Origin: Leptospira interrogans | Lineage (GTDB): Bacteria > Spirochaetota > Leptospiria > Leptospirales > Leptospiraceae | Length of the DNA: 64,000 nucleotides | Assembly: GCF_900156205.1 (NCBI RefSeq) | Contig: NZ_FTNA01000006.1 | Span: 153,215-217,214 of the forward strand | Reading direction: 5' to 3' | In this document: positions 54,461 to 64,000 of the stretch, piece after piece | How positions within the stretch are numbered: position 1 is the first letter of the stretch | Layout of the letters: each line of letters opens with the position of its first letter | Notes under the pieces: generated by a model | Database searches by the model: none | What the model was told of the DNA's origin: nothing | Seen by the model: the letters and a program-made list of their open reading frames with translations, nothing else | Position numbers and translations under genes: made by a program

Positions 54461-56013
54461 GCGGTCGCGTTTACGAATGGAAAAACTTAGGAGATTCCAG
54501 AACCGTAAAAGCGGATGTAGTGATCGTAGGAACTGGATGTGGTGGTGCCACTTTAGCTTATGAACTTTCTAAAAACGGAAAGAAGGTAATAATGATTGAA
54601 GAAGGTGGTTACTATCACACAGGAACATTCGACAACCACGAACTTAACATGGCCGGAAAGGTTTCCGCAGAAAGAAACATGGCTACCGATGCAACTGGTA
54701 CAATCAATTTAGTTTATGGAAAAAACGTAGGTGGAGCTTCCGTTCACTACTGGGCAGACAGCTACAGAACCCCTGATGACAGACTCAATCTTTGGAAAAA
54801 AACATACGGAGTTCAAGGTCATTCTCCCGAAGACCTAAATCCCTATTGGAAGGAATTAGATGAAACTCTAAACGTTCATCCCGCTAAAGAAGAATATTAT
54901 AATAAAATGAATCAGCTTGTGCGCAAGGCTTGCAAATCTCTCAGCTGGGAAGGCAATCCTGTCCCACAAGCCAGAAAGAACTGTCAAAAATCTGGTCATT
55001 GTATGCAAGGTTGTATGTATGGGGCTAAACAAAGTCAGCTGGTCACACATATTCCTAAAGCAATGTCTTTAGGAACAGATATTTATGCAGATTGTAAAGC
55101 AGTTCGTTTAGAACTAAAAGGCGATAAAGTAGAATTTTTAGAAGCAGTAATGATCGACCGTCCTTCCGGAAAAGAATCGAATATCGTTTTAAAATTTGAA
55201 GCTCCGATTTTTGCAATCTCTGCCGGTGGTTTCGGTAGTTCTACATTCTTACTTAAAAACGGATGGAAGAAAAAACTTCCGGCTCTTGGTGAATACTTAG
55301 CAATCAATCCCTCCCCTTTCATTCATGCGTTTTATGAAGAGCCTATCATTCAATGGAGAAATATTCCTTCCGCATTTGGTGTGGAAGAATTCCGCTTAGC
55401 CCGTTTTAAAGAAGATGGAAGTTATATTGAAGGTGGCTTCTTAATTATGGCCAATCAACTTCAACCTGGAAGTCTTGCGGCTTTAATTCCTGGCTTTGGT
55501 GTTGAACACAGAGAAATCATGAAACAACTTCCTCATATAGGAGGTACCATCGGGTGGATAGATGATGTTCCTTCAGAGTTAGGAAATATTTCTGTAAGCG
55601 CTTCCGGTAAACGTACCATTACATACAACTTTGGAAAGTTGACAAAAGAATTTTTAAAAGACTGCATTCGTAAACAAGCTCAATTAAATTTTAGTGCCGG
55701 AGCTAAATGGATTCTTCTACCGGATTTGAAACGTACAAAAATATTTTCCGAAAAAGAAATAGATAAAATCAATTTACTCGAACTTAACCCCGCTTCTATG
55801 ATGATGGCCGCTCCTCATCCTGCAGGAGGATGTAGAATGGGACAAGATCCTTTTACATCCGTAGTAGATTGGAGACACAGAGTTCATGGTTTAAAAAATT
55901 TATACGTTTCCGATTCCAGCGTATTTCCCACGGGTGTTTCCGTCGATCCAAGTTATACGATTATGGCATTTAGCAAACAAGCCGCCAAATTCATTCTCGA
56001 AGATTCGGAATAA
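54457..56013 (+). CDS. GMC-family flavin oxidoreductase
   Basis: A 518-residue FAD enzyme. The FAD loop VIVGTGCGGATLAYELS lies near 24-40, and the GMC C-terminal region includes PHPAGGCRMGQDP and LYVSDSSVFPTGVSVDPSYT. A Cys-rich segment KNCQKSGHCMQGCMYGAKQS is typical of the gluconate-dehydrogenase/long-chain-alcohol-oxidase branch. No signal of its own is present, so it likely travels with the Tat-signal subunit encoded before it. The substrate, an alcohol or sterol-like compound, is unknown. Confidence 0.9.
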   Translation: MSGRVYEWKNLGDSRTVKADVVIVGTGCGGATLAYELSKNGKKVIMIEEGGYYHTGTFDNHELNMAGKVSAERNMATDATGTINLVYGKNVGGASVHYWADSYRTPDDRLNLWKKTYGVQGHSPEDLNPYWKELDETLNVHPAKEEYYNKMNQLVRKACKSLSWEGNPVPQARKNCQKSGHCMQGCMYGAKQSQLVTHIPKAMSLGTDIYADCKAVRLELKGDKVEFLEAVMIDRPSGKESNIVLKFEAPIFAISAGGFGSSTFLLKNGWKKKLPALGEYLAINPSPFIHAFYEEPIIQWRNIPSAFGVEEFRLARFKEDGSYIEGGFLIMANQLQPGSLAALIPGFGVEHREIMKQLPHIGGTIGWIDDVPSELGNISVSASGKRTITYNFGKLTKEFLKDCIRKQAQLNFSAGAKWILLPDLKRTKIFSEKEIDKINLLELNPASMMMAAPHPAGGCRMGQDPFTSVVDWRHRVHGLKNLYVSDSSVFPTGVSVDPSYTIMAFSKQAAKFILEDSE

Positions 56014-56115
56014 AATTATAGTTTTATAAAATAGGTTTCGATTCTATAAAATCGCAAAATAACAATTTTATGCAGAAATTGATTGGGTGATCATTAGATT
56101 TTTGAAAATTTTATA

Positions 56116-56222
56116 TTAGAGTTGTTGAAAAATTCTATAGTGGAGTTTAACAAAACTACTTCAATCGACAGTTTCCATACAACGGAAATCGATGGCGAAT
56201 TAATTTTTCAACAACTCTATTA
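56116..56222 (-). repeat. MITE-like repeat family 1, copy j
   Basis: Intact ends TTAGAGTTGTTGAAAAATTC and ATTTTTCAACAACTCTATTA, bounded by TA, in inverted orientation relative to copy b. It abuts a family-4 module. Confidence 0.8.
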
Positions 56223-56320
56223 CTGATCTCTATAAAATTGAGTACCGTTAATTTTATCATAAATCGCCAGTTCCATACAAAATATTAGGTACTTATTATA
56301 TAATTATGAATAATAAAACG
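56223..56320 (+). repeat. AT-rich module, family 4
   Basis: Begins CTGATCTCTATAAAATTGAG and continues TACCGTTAATTTTATC and TTAGGTACTTATTATATAAT. It is the forward counterpart of 19412-19510. Confidence 0.55.
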
Positions 56321-56456
56321 ATATTATCATTCACTTTAATAAAAAAAGAAAAATTAAAAACTCTATTATTTTTGAATTTATAAAAGTCTCTTACCGAGTT
56401 CTACAAAATTAAATACCGTAAATTTTTATTTCAAAAGTTAGTTTGAATACAAGATA

Positions 56457-56562
56457 TTAGAGTTGTTGAAAAATCAATTTTCTATCTATTTTTATTTTAT
56501 GGGAACGATTCATTGAAGTAATTTTGCTAATCTGAACTATGAAGTTTTCCAATAACCCTAAT
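56457..56562 (+). repeat. MITE-like repeat family 1, copy k, inside a family-4 module
   Basis: Ends TTAGAGTTGTTGAAAAATCA and AAGTTTTCCAATAACCCTAA. The left flank CTACAAAATTAAATACCGTA and right flank GCGTACTTTGTTATATAATT are the two halves of one family-4 module, so this copy inserted into it. Confidence 0.7.
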
Positions 56563-56664
56563 GCGTACTTTGTTATATAATTATCAGTAATACAGAAAGA
56601 ACAAATTTTAAAAATAGAATGATTCTTGACTTTGGAAGTCTAAAAATTATAATTAAAACCGTTA

Positions 56665-56904
56665 ATGGAAAATTTTGCGAGACCGTTTTTGGTTTTAGGC
56701 GTCTTATTTTTGTTAGTCGGCCTATTCATTCTTTACGGAAATAAAATTCCTTTCTTAAATTATTTAGGAAAATTCCCAGGTGATATTCGTATTGAAAAGG
56801 AAAATTTTAAATTCTACTTTCCATTAACTACTTCGATTTTAGTTAGTGTTCTAATTTCTTTAATCCTTTTTTTAATTCAAAAATTCAAAAACGGCTCTCC
56901 GTGA
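56665..56904 (+). CDS. DUF2905 family membrane protein
   Basis: A 79-residue protein with two helices (about 8-25 and 52-72) separated by LGKFPGDIRIEKENFKFYFP, the hallmark of DUF2905. Its function is not known. Its TGA overlaps the GTG start of the aminotransferase gene, so the pair is translated together. Confidence 0.85.
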   Translation: MENFARPFLVLGVLFLLVGLFILYGNKIPFLNYLGKFPGDIRIEKENFKFYFPLTTSILVSVLISLILFLIQKFKNGSP

Positions 56905-58079
56905 AAGAATCATTTCGGTTTAGTTCCCGGTTTTCATTCCAAGAAGGGGAAAATGAGTTTTCTAAAATTTTATCCGAATATAAGAAAAATCAAATTTATT
57001 ATTTTGATCTAACTCTCTCCAACCCTACACAAGCTGATTTTCAATATCCTACGGAAGCAATTCGACATAGTTTTGCAACTTCGGACCTAATTACCTATCA
57101 TCCAAATCCTCAAGGAAACTTAGAGACTCGAAAAAAAATCCAGGGATACTACGCTTCAAAAGGATTGGATATAGACCCGGATGATTTGTTTTTAACTTCC
57201 TCTTCTTCGGAAGCATATTCGTTTTTGTTTAAGTTATTTTGTGATCCAGGGGATTCCATCCTAATCCCAGCACCTGGTTATCCGTTGTTTGAATTTCTTT
57301 CCGTGATGGAAGGAATTCGAACCGTTTCCTATTTTACTAAAAAAGAAAATCGTTGGAAACTAACAAACTCAGACTTAGATCCAAAAGATTTAGAAAAATG
57401 TAAACTTATTTTATCGGTCAGTCCAAACAATCCCACAGGTTCGGTCTTAAATCAGTCTGATTTTTATTCTATAAAAAATACTTTAAAATATTATAATTTA
57501 CCTATAATTATTGACGAAGTTTTTTCAGACTACATTTACGGAACAGAGTCTTATAATACTTTGATCGATCCGGACATACCAGTTGTAAACGTAAATGGTC
57601 TGTCAAAAATGTTAGGTCTTCCAGGAATGAAATTATCTTGGATTTTACTCAGTGGACCAAAAGTCTGGAAACAAAAATCGAAAGAATATTTGGAACTAAT
57701 ATCCGATACCTATCTTTCCGTAAATACTCCCGTTCAAAATATACTCGCAGATTTTTTTCAATGGAAAAATTTCATCCAATCCCAAATCAACAAACGTATT
57801 CAGAGAAATCTTTCTTTTTTAAAAGAAAATTTGAGCCACGATGGTGTTTCTAAAAAAATCCAATGTGATTTTCCAAACGCAGGTTGGTATTGCGTTTTAG
57901 AAAGTGAAGAATTTTTTCCCGAAGAGAAATACGCACTTCGTTTATTAAAAGAAAAAAAGATATACGTTCATCCCGGAGAAATATTCGGCTTTCCAGAAGA
58001 AAAAAATCTGGGAAGAATCGTTCTCAGTCTTTTAACTCCAACAGAAACGTTTGAGTTTGGTGTCAAAGAAATTCTTTGA
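56901..58079 (+). CDS. Class I/II aminotransferase
   Basis: A 392-residue PLP enzyme. VSPNNPTGSVLNQSD, the aspartate in PIIIDEVFSDYIYG, and the PLP lysine in VNGLSKMLGLPGMKLSW are present, with a C-terminal Arg region GRIVLSLL. It starts with GTG, overlapping the previous stop (GTGA). The amino acid it transaminates cannot be read. It is a fold type I member of the aspartate aminotransferase superfamily. Confidence 0.88.
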   Translation: MKESFRFSSRFSFQEGENEFSKILSEYKKNQIYYFDLTLSNPTQADFQYPTEAIRHSFATSDLITYHPNPQGNLETRKKIQGYYASKGLDIDPDDLFLTSSSSEAYSFLFKLFCDPGDSILIPAPGYPLFEFLSVMEGIRTVSYFTKKENRWKLTNSDLDPKDLEKCKLILSVSPNNPTGSVLNQSDFYSIKNTLKYYNLPIIIDEVFSDYIYGTESYNTLIDPDIPVVNVNGLSKMLGLPGMKLSWILLSGPKVWKQKSKEYLELISDTYLSVNTPVQNILADFFQWKNFIQSQINKRIQRNLSFLKENLSHDGVSKKIQCDFPNAGWYCVLESEEFFPEEKYALRLLKEKKIYVHPGEIFGFPEEKNLGRIVLSLLTPTETFEFGVKEIL

Positions 58080-58354
58080 TAGTCTTATTAAAGGAACATT
58101 TTTAGAGCTTGCCACAAATCCTAAACACCGACTCCTAGGGAGTTTCGACCGACCTGTAGAGCGACCATAGAAGCAATGCATTGAGTTCAGGAAGCGAAAC
58201 GTTGAGTTTTTCGAGCGCCAATAAAGCGAGACACTGAGTTTGAGAGAGCGTTTAGCGAGTTCAATTTTGATTCTAAATTCCTCTTCAACTTGTAAGGTTG
58301 ATTATGGTGAGGTTCCAATTTCACACAAATGTGGGAACTACTATGAAAATTGAA

Positions 58355-58458
58355 TAGAGTTGTTGAAAAATAAATTCTCTATCCGTTTCTGTTGCATTGA
58401 AATGGACAATTGAAGTAATTTTGTTGATCCCCATTATAGAGTTTTTCAACAACTCTAA
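58355..58458 (+). repeat. MITE-like repeat family 1, copy l, inside a family-2 repeat
   Basis: Ends TAGAGTTGTTGAAAAATAAA and GTTTTTCAACAACTCTAA. To its left is TGTGGGAACTACTATGAAAA; to its right is TTAGAACTGCTCAAAAGTTC. These are adjacent in the family-2 copies at 21551 and 41035, so this copy inserted into a family-2 element. Confidence 0.75.
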
Positions 58459-58590
58459 TGATGTTAGAACTGCTCAAAAGTTCGCAAATTGCCAAATGCG
58501 AGCTAATTTGTAAGAACTACTAACAGTATATTAAAAACTTCTAAAGAATGATCACTCAAACTTTTTGAAAGTTTTGAAACAAGTTCTAAG
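58459..58590 (+). repeat. Family-2 repeat, right-hand part
   Basis: GTTCGCAAATTGCCAAATG and AAGTTTTGAAACAAGTTCTA identify the right portion of a family-2 repeat interrupted by the family-1 element before it. Confidence 0.65.
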
Positions 58591-58807
58591 TTTTTCTATT
58601 TGAATTTTTATTTTTTATTAAACCACAAATTAGAAATTGGAAAAAACAAAAAAGTAGGATTTGAATGTTTCTATAAAATTGATAATTTTTTGAAAAAAGT
58701 ATAATATTCTAATATATAAAAATTATACTAAGTTTACTTCTTGTTATAGTCCCCCAAAATATATAAGAAAATTCAATGTAGCGACTTAACGGATCGAGTC
58801 GTTCGAC

Positions 58808-59001
58808 AGGTCTCCGCGGAAAAATTTAGTACCACGCTAATGTGCGGCAGGGATCGATGCTTTGGTCAATAAATTGAAATCAAAGGCGATATGTAGTATA
58901 AAGTTTATTTTATACAATTTATTGACCAAAGCGGAGAGCCCGGTCCCGCCTTGTTACTGTTAAACTCGCTTTCGCAATACATTGGCGGGAGCCGCCCAAA
59001 G
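58808..59001 (-). repeat. GC-richer dispersed repeat, family 5, copy B
   Basis: Inverted copy of 15022-15240, with GGTCTCCGC, GGCAGGGATC, GAGAGCCCGGTC and TTGGCGGGAGCCGCCCAA in matching order. Central arms 58859-58876 and 58915-58932 pair perfectly over 18 bp. They differ from copy A at three positions that change on both sides. Confidence 0.7.
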
Positions 59002-59124
59002 TCGAACTAATATTAGTGTAAATCCATAACTTCGATATACGTTATGCGAAATTTCAGATTCTTATAAAGTTCACATTAAAATGTACTTAAACTTTTCAAA
59101 AAACGACTGACTTAATCTTTACAA

Positions 59125-60117
59125 TTACTTCAAATCTTTCGGTTTCATAAGTCCTAAACGAACAAAATCCCGGAGAAAACCTCTATATCTTCCTATTGTT
59201 TCAATTTTGTTAAACGAAGCCGGGTTAAAAATCCCACGTTTACGAAACAGCTTAGAAGGATCTTCTCTAAGATCCGACCAAGTTCCCACTTCCAAAGTCA
59301 AAGGGAGAAGTTTAGAATTCCAATTCAAAGAATTTTTGTGATAGTTTCTATATTGGTCATAGAGTTTATCCCAAAGATCTCCGTGTGTTGTGTAGGTCTC
59401 ACTTTGAGGCCCGTATTGAAAATGAATATGCCCGCAATGATGTTTTAAATGTTTTTCGATGTTTTGATACAAAGAAGTATCTGGACAAGAATATTTTGTA
59501 TAAGCATAAGGCCACCACACGTTATCGATTGTTCCAAAGCCAGAATGTAAATCTAAAATCGGAAGTATTGCATCTTTTACTTCGAAAAAAGATTCATGAA
59601 CCAAACGTATCAAAGCCCTAGATTCCGGCTCCAATCCGTTTCCTCGAAAATACGGCAAACGTTTGGAAATTTTTTGTCCACCAAAAAAGGGAATCGGTTT
59701 TACTGCTTCGATCCCGGAGTTTCTCATCAAGTCCACTCCCGCCGGATTGGATCTTTGTTTAAGTGCAACTCCACCTGGATTCAAAATTGGTAATACAATA
59801 ATTCCTAATTTATCTTTTTTTAATTCTGGAAGATACCCAGTTGAATCAGGATGCAGTATATATTCTAAAAAATCAAGAAGGATCAAAATGCCGATCGTCT
59901 CTAAACCGTGAACCCCGGCAACAATCCCAACCGGATGTTCTTTGATTCCTTTTTCCGTTCCGATTTTTAACGCATGAATCGGAAATCGAAACCCTGCGGA
60001 AGTTTTTCTAGAAAACCCAATTTGACTAAAAGAAGTGAATTTACCTCCTAACTTTAGGATCCTTAAAATTTTCTTATCATATCGGTTGAGTCTTTTAAGA
60101 CCGCGTAACATATTCAA
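59125..60117 (-). CDS. M14-like zinc carboxypeptidase
   Basis: A 330-residue protein. AGVHGLETIG (His70, Glu73) supplies two zinc ligands, ILPILDLHSGFG a third, and LTLEVGTWSD the catalytic Glu region, as in M14 carboxypeptidases and succinylglutamate-desuccinylase relatives. NPGGVALKQRSNPAGVDLMR fits the substrate-binding segment. No signal peptide is seen, so it may act in the cytoplasm, perhaps on peptidoglycan-type peptides; this is inference. It ends a minus-strand cluster, 8 bp after the preceding lipoprotein gene. Confidence 0.8.
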   Translation of the reverse strand: MNMLRGLKRLNRYDKKILRILKLGGKFTSFSQIGFSRKTSAGFRFPIHALKIGTEKGIKEHPVGIVAGVHGLETIGILILLDFLEYILHPDSTGYLPELKKDKLGIIVLPILNPGGVALKQRSNPAGVDLMRNSGIEAVKPIPFFGGQKISKRLPYFRGNGLEPESRALIRLVHESFFEVKDAILPILDLHSGFGTIDNVWWPYAYTKYSCPDTSLYQNIEKHLKHHCGHIHFQYGPQSETYTTHGDLWDKLYDQYRNYHKNSLNWNSKLLPLTLEVGTWSDLREDPSKLFRKRGIFNPASFNKIETIGRYRGFLRDFVRLGLMKPKDLK

Positions 60118-60125
60118 TTCTGATG

Positions 60126-60539
60126 TTATTTGGATTGAATCGTTTGAAGTAGACTACAGTCTTCGGAAAGTTCTAAAACCCCTTTTTGGATTTTATCGCA
60201 ACTTTCTTTAATCACAGTTTGAAAACATCCTCTTACTGCTTTTTTTATGGTTTCCGGATTTTCGTTTGCAAGCAGATACGCGTTTGACTTACGAAATTTT
60301 TCCGCGCAATTGGCAGGACTCAACCTTTCCTGAATTAACGTTTTCGAAGATTCTTTCAAACTTTTCAAAGATACTTCTGCACAAGTTGAAATTTTTTGGC
60401 AATAAGCAGAAATCAATCCAGAAGATTCCTCCCTCCATACTTCATCTTGTATTCCTTGCGGAGGAGATTTTTTTTTACAACCCAAAACATTAAAAAGAAA
60501 GAATATTCCAAAAATTAAAAATAATTTGTTTAGTTTCAT
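60126..60539 (-). CDS. Cys-rich lipoprotein, unknown
   Basis: A 137-residue protein with lipobox NVLGCKKK (Cys21), then six further cysteines spread over 110 residues (AYCQKIS, CAEVSLK, ANCAEKF, RGCFQTV, ESCDKIQ, EDCSLLQ). Helical composition with regularly placed Cys suggests a disulphide-braced bundle. The family is not recognised. It lies 11 bp after the MotB-like gene in the same cluster. Confidence 0.8.
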   Translation of the reverse strand: MKLNKLFLIFGIFFLFNVLGCKKKSPPQGIQDEVWREESSGLISAYCQKISTCAEVSLKSLKESSKTLIQERLSPANCAEKFRKSNAYLLANENPETIKKAVRGCFQTVIKESCDKIQKGVLELSEDCSLLQTIQSK

Positions 60540-60550
60540 AATTTTTCCAA

Positions 60551-61922
<1,372 letters not shown>

Positions 61923-61926
<4 letters not shown>

Positions 61927-63152
61927 TCTTGCTTGGAAACCAAACCCAATTTGTAAGAAACGAATCCTTGTTGATCCGTCTGCTTTTGAATCGATCCAAA
62001 CTGATTTGGAAGATTGACCACTTCTCTTCCCATTCGAGTAGAAGAACGAAATAATACGCTGGGAATTCCGTCTTTATCCGGAGTTAAAGAAAATCGAATT
62101 CCATATTTATGATTTCTTCCCCAACCTTCCTTTGTAATTTCAACAAGAGGAACCGTGGAACTGATATACTTACCAGAAGATGAAAACACGTTCGAACCGG
62201 GAGAATACATTCTCTGCCCTTCTTTAGTAGTATCTATGTTTATCTTTCCTCCGTCTGGAAACGAAATCGAAAGATATGTAACAGCCGAATAAGAGCCTCT
62301 GTTTTTAAACCAAAGAACCACTTCTCCGGGAACTCCTTTTTTCCACTCTTTTGGAGCCTCCAAAGAAAGAAGAGAAGGCACCGCAACTCTTGCAATATCG
62401 GGGACCATCTCCCAGCCGTTAAAAATAAAATTTTGCGCATAATTTCTGTTAGATGGAAAGATCGTAATATTTTTTTCGGTTTTATTATATTCAAAATCGA
62501 TCCGCTTGGACTTAATTAGAAATTCATGATCTTTTAAAGTCATAAGTCCGTCTAAAATTTTGTGGCCCTTGCGAATCACATAAGGAACAGAAAAAAGTCC
62601 AAGAGGTGGCTCTTCGCTTAGTACTTCTAAAAATAAGGAATTGAATCTGTCTCCTGGAAGTTCATCCATTAGAATTCTCTTAACTATAAAACCCGCTTCT
62701 TTTTTTTGGGAATCAGATTCTCCGGGAAGCCAAGAAGATTTAGAAACGTCGTAATGAAGCGGACCTATGTTCAATAAAGAAAAAGAGAATTTTCCAAGTA
62801 AATACCATTCCCCTTTTTGCTTTTTAAAAATTCCAAGAACCTCTTCCGTTCCGTTTCTAACTAACGAAAAAGATTCAAGCTCAGGATCATCGTCTAAATT
62901 CCCTACTTTTTTAAATAGAACGTCAGGATTCTTTTTTTCATCGGCTGAAAATAAAAGTTCAATAATTTTGGAATCAGGAGGTGTTTTAGAAGAACAAGCT
63001 ACAAATAGTGCCTGTAACAAAATAAATAGTGCTAAACATGTTGTCTGAAATCTACCATATCGACAAAGTTTAAGCCGAGAAATTTGGATTTTGAAACCAA
63101 CAATAAAAGAGGCGGAAAAAATTTTCCTTAACAGAAATAAAAATGGATTCAT
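61923..63152 (-). CDS. Putative lipoprotein, 409 residues, first gene of the MotB-like cluster
   Basis: The ATG at 63152 gives an unusually long, basic N-region before the hydrophobic stretch LALFILLQALFVAC, whose Cys53 fits a lipobox. No closer in-frame ATG exists, so either the long leader is real or a rare start is used. The mature part is beta-rich, with GEVVLWFKNRGSYSAVTYLS and FSLTPDKDGIPSVLFRS, resembling no family I know. It overlaps the next gene by 4 bp and leads the cluster 61923-60551. Confidence 0.75.
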
Positions 63153-63441
63153 GATTCAATAACAGAATTCGGGACTGAAAAAAGTTGTCTATGATTTTCC
63201 TACACTCTTACTATACAACAGAGTAACTAATATTTTGCATTCAAACCGTGTTTTCTGACAAAGATGTCAGCAAACAAAGGACAGATGTACTTCGTTTGCT
63301 CGTTTTAGTCAAAAGAAACGGCTTCCTCGGTGGAAAACATGAAAAAGGAATTGTTAATCATATTCTTTAGAAATGCAATTCATTATATCGTAATTCTTTT
63401 AAATATGGACTCAGTTATTTTACCCCCTCGCAATGAATTGA
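63153..63441. other. Spacer upstream of the MotB-like cluster
   Basis: Promoter region of the minus-strand cluster. A 62-codon plus-strand ORF at 63330-63518 runs into the DUF1564 gene on the opposite strand and is not credible. No repeat of the families above is visible. Confidence 0.4.
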
Positions 63442-63969
63442 TTACGAAGACTCCTGTAAGTAATAGGGATATTTGTCCGTCATTGGGTTTGGTTCGAACT
63501 TTAATTCTCTTGATATGAGATTTTGTCTCCTGTTGATCTTCCAAGTCATTTCGTAAGTCCAGTGAAAGCGAGGAACTCCCCGGTTCAAAGTTTTCACAAA
63601 AAAATCCCCTTGTTCATCCAGCCAGAGCATATAATTAAAAAGATAACACCGAGAAACCCCATGAGCAGCAGCTAACACACCTAAGGTCGCCCAAACACCG
63701 GTATGAACCCGAATACTGAATTTTTTCATTTTACCAACACCCAGATTGTATTTAATTTTACCCGCCTTATTATGAAGTCGCGTCATAGACGCAATTTGTT
63801 TCGAATATTTTCTCAGTAAAAAAGGAAGCCTATTCCGAAGAACCTTCCTTTCTTGAAAATCCAACCGATTCCAATAAACTTCCGGAACCAAAAGAGAATC
63901 GGTTCCAACAACACCTTCTATCAAAACAGATTCAATTTTTTGACCTTCATCGAATAAAAGAATATCCAT
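63442..63969 (-). CDS. DUF1564 protein
   Basis: A 175-residue protein of the Leptospira-expanded DUF1564 family, with a basic middle (LRNRLPFLLRKYSKQIASMT) and the conserved core FSIRVHTGVWATLGVLAAAH then GVSRCYLFNYMLWLDE. The core looks like a small helix-turn-helix or ribbon-helix fold, but no DNA binding is proven. Many paralogues occur in pathogenic leptospires, often near mobile DNA. The start ATG at 63969 is near the window end. Confidence 0.8.
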   Translation of the reverse strand: MDILLFDEGQKIESVLIEGVVGTDSLLVPEVYWNRLDFQERKVLRNRLPFLLRKYSKQIASMTRLHNKAGKIKYNLGVGKMKKFSIRVHTGVWATLGVLAAAHGVSRCYLFNYMLWLDEQGDFFVKTLNRGVPRFHWTYEMTWKINRRQNLISRELKFEPNPMTDKYPYYLQESS

Positions 63970-64000
63970 ACTAGGAAACGGTTCTTCTACTTATCTAAAC

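Larger units (their letters stand above)
56014..56664. other. Spacer with repeats
   Basis: The spacer contains two family-1 repeats (56116-56222 and 56457-56562) and two family-4 modules (56223-56320 and about 56385-56590). The second module is split by a family-1 repeat. No gene is present. Confidence 0.55.
58080..59124. other. Repeat-dense spacer
   Basis: The spacer holds a family-2-like end at about 58102-58122, then odd GAG-rich sequence with recurring GAGTTC/GCGA words (58130-58275). Next come a family-2 body split by a family-1 repeat (about 58325-58590) and a family-5 hairpin element (58808-59001). No gene is supported. Confidence 0.55.

Noticed and set aside
63330..63518. 62-codon plus-strand ORF
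   Set aside because: Its second half overlaps the better supported DUF1564 gene on the opposite strand.

Overview
The window is chromosomal DNA of a pathogenic Leptospira, most like L. interrogans or a close relative. Signs are the AT-rich sequence, spirochaete-type lipoprotein signals (VGC, LSAC, FVAC, ILFSC), Leptospira-typical domains (DUF1554, DUF1564), three tandem thermolysin-like proteases, and long gene-poor spacers full of short dispersed repeats. The species is inferred from gene content, not proven.

Layout. 0-9 kb: ankyrin protein, membrane-anchored LuxR-type regulator, M48 peptidase, macro-domain protein, DUF1554-metallopeptidase lipoprotein. 9-22 kb: accessory zone of repeats, decayed genes (NADPH-FMN reductase, HicB antitoxin, a MORN fragment, a lipoprotein) and orphan genes, around an intact fatty-acid oxidation pair (3-hydroxyacyl-CoA dehydrogenase and thiolase) with a palindrome upstream. 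22-30 kb: a tightly overlapping minus-strand operon of an ABC/gliding-type transporter (ATPase, permease, GldG-like, DUF4340), a Yip1-like membrane protein, mpl, pheS and a thioesterase. 30-34 kb: DKNYY protein, FabD-like acyltransferase, and a DUF2779 nuclease-like gene with a damaged or unconventional start. 34-44 kb: three thermolysin-like lipoproteases with mosaic similarity. 44-50 kb: core genes argG-coaD-ndk and isocitrate dehydrogenase. 50-58 kb: histidine kinase with receiver, ferredoxin, GMC oxidoreductase with Tat subunit, DUF2905 protein, aminotransferase. 59-64 kb: minus-strand cluster of a MotB-like protein, lipoproteins, unknown proteins and an M14-like peptidase, then a DUF1564 protein.

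The non-coding DNA is the most unusual part. At least five dispersed families can be recognised by eye. A ~100 bp element with terminal inverted repeats TTAGAGTTGTTGAAAAAT is present in about twelve copies. A ~180 bp element has ends TAAGAACTTGTCCCAAAACC. A 280-450 bp family has ends TAACGTGAGTTCGATATAAG. A ~95 bp AT-rich module recurs near the first two. A ~200 bp GC-richer element has a central hairpin whose arms differ between copies by compensatory changes. Several copies are nested in one another, which gives insertion order. A near-palindromic word, about TGTRGGAACTACTACA, recurs in nearly all of these spacers. No transposase gene is visible, so these look like non-autonomous elements mobilised in trans.

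No CRISPR array, rRNA or tRNA was recognised. I saw no clear novel defence system. The best leads for new biology are the hairpin repeat with covariation, the MITE families, the possible attC-like cassette boundaries, and the MotB-like cluster at 59-63 kb.
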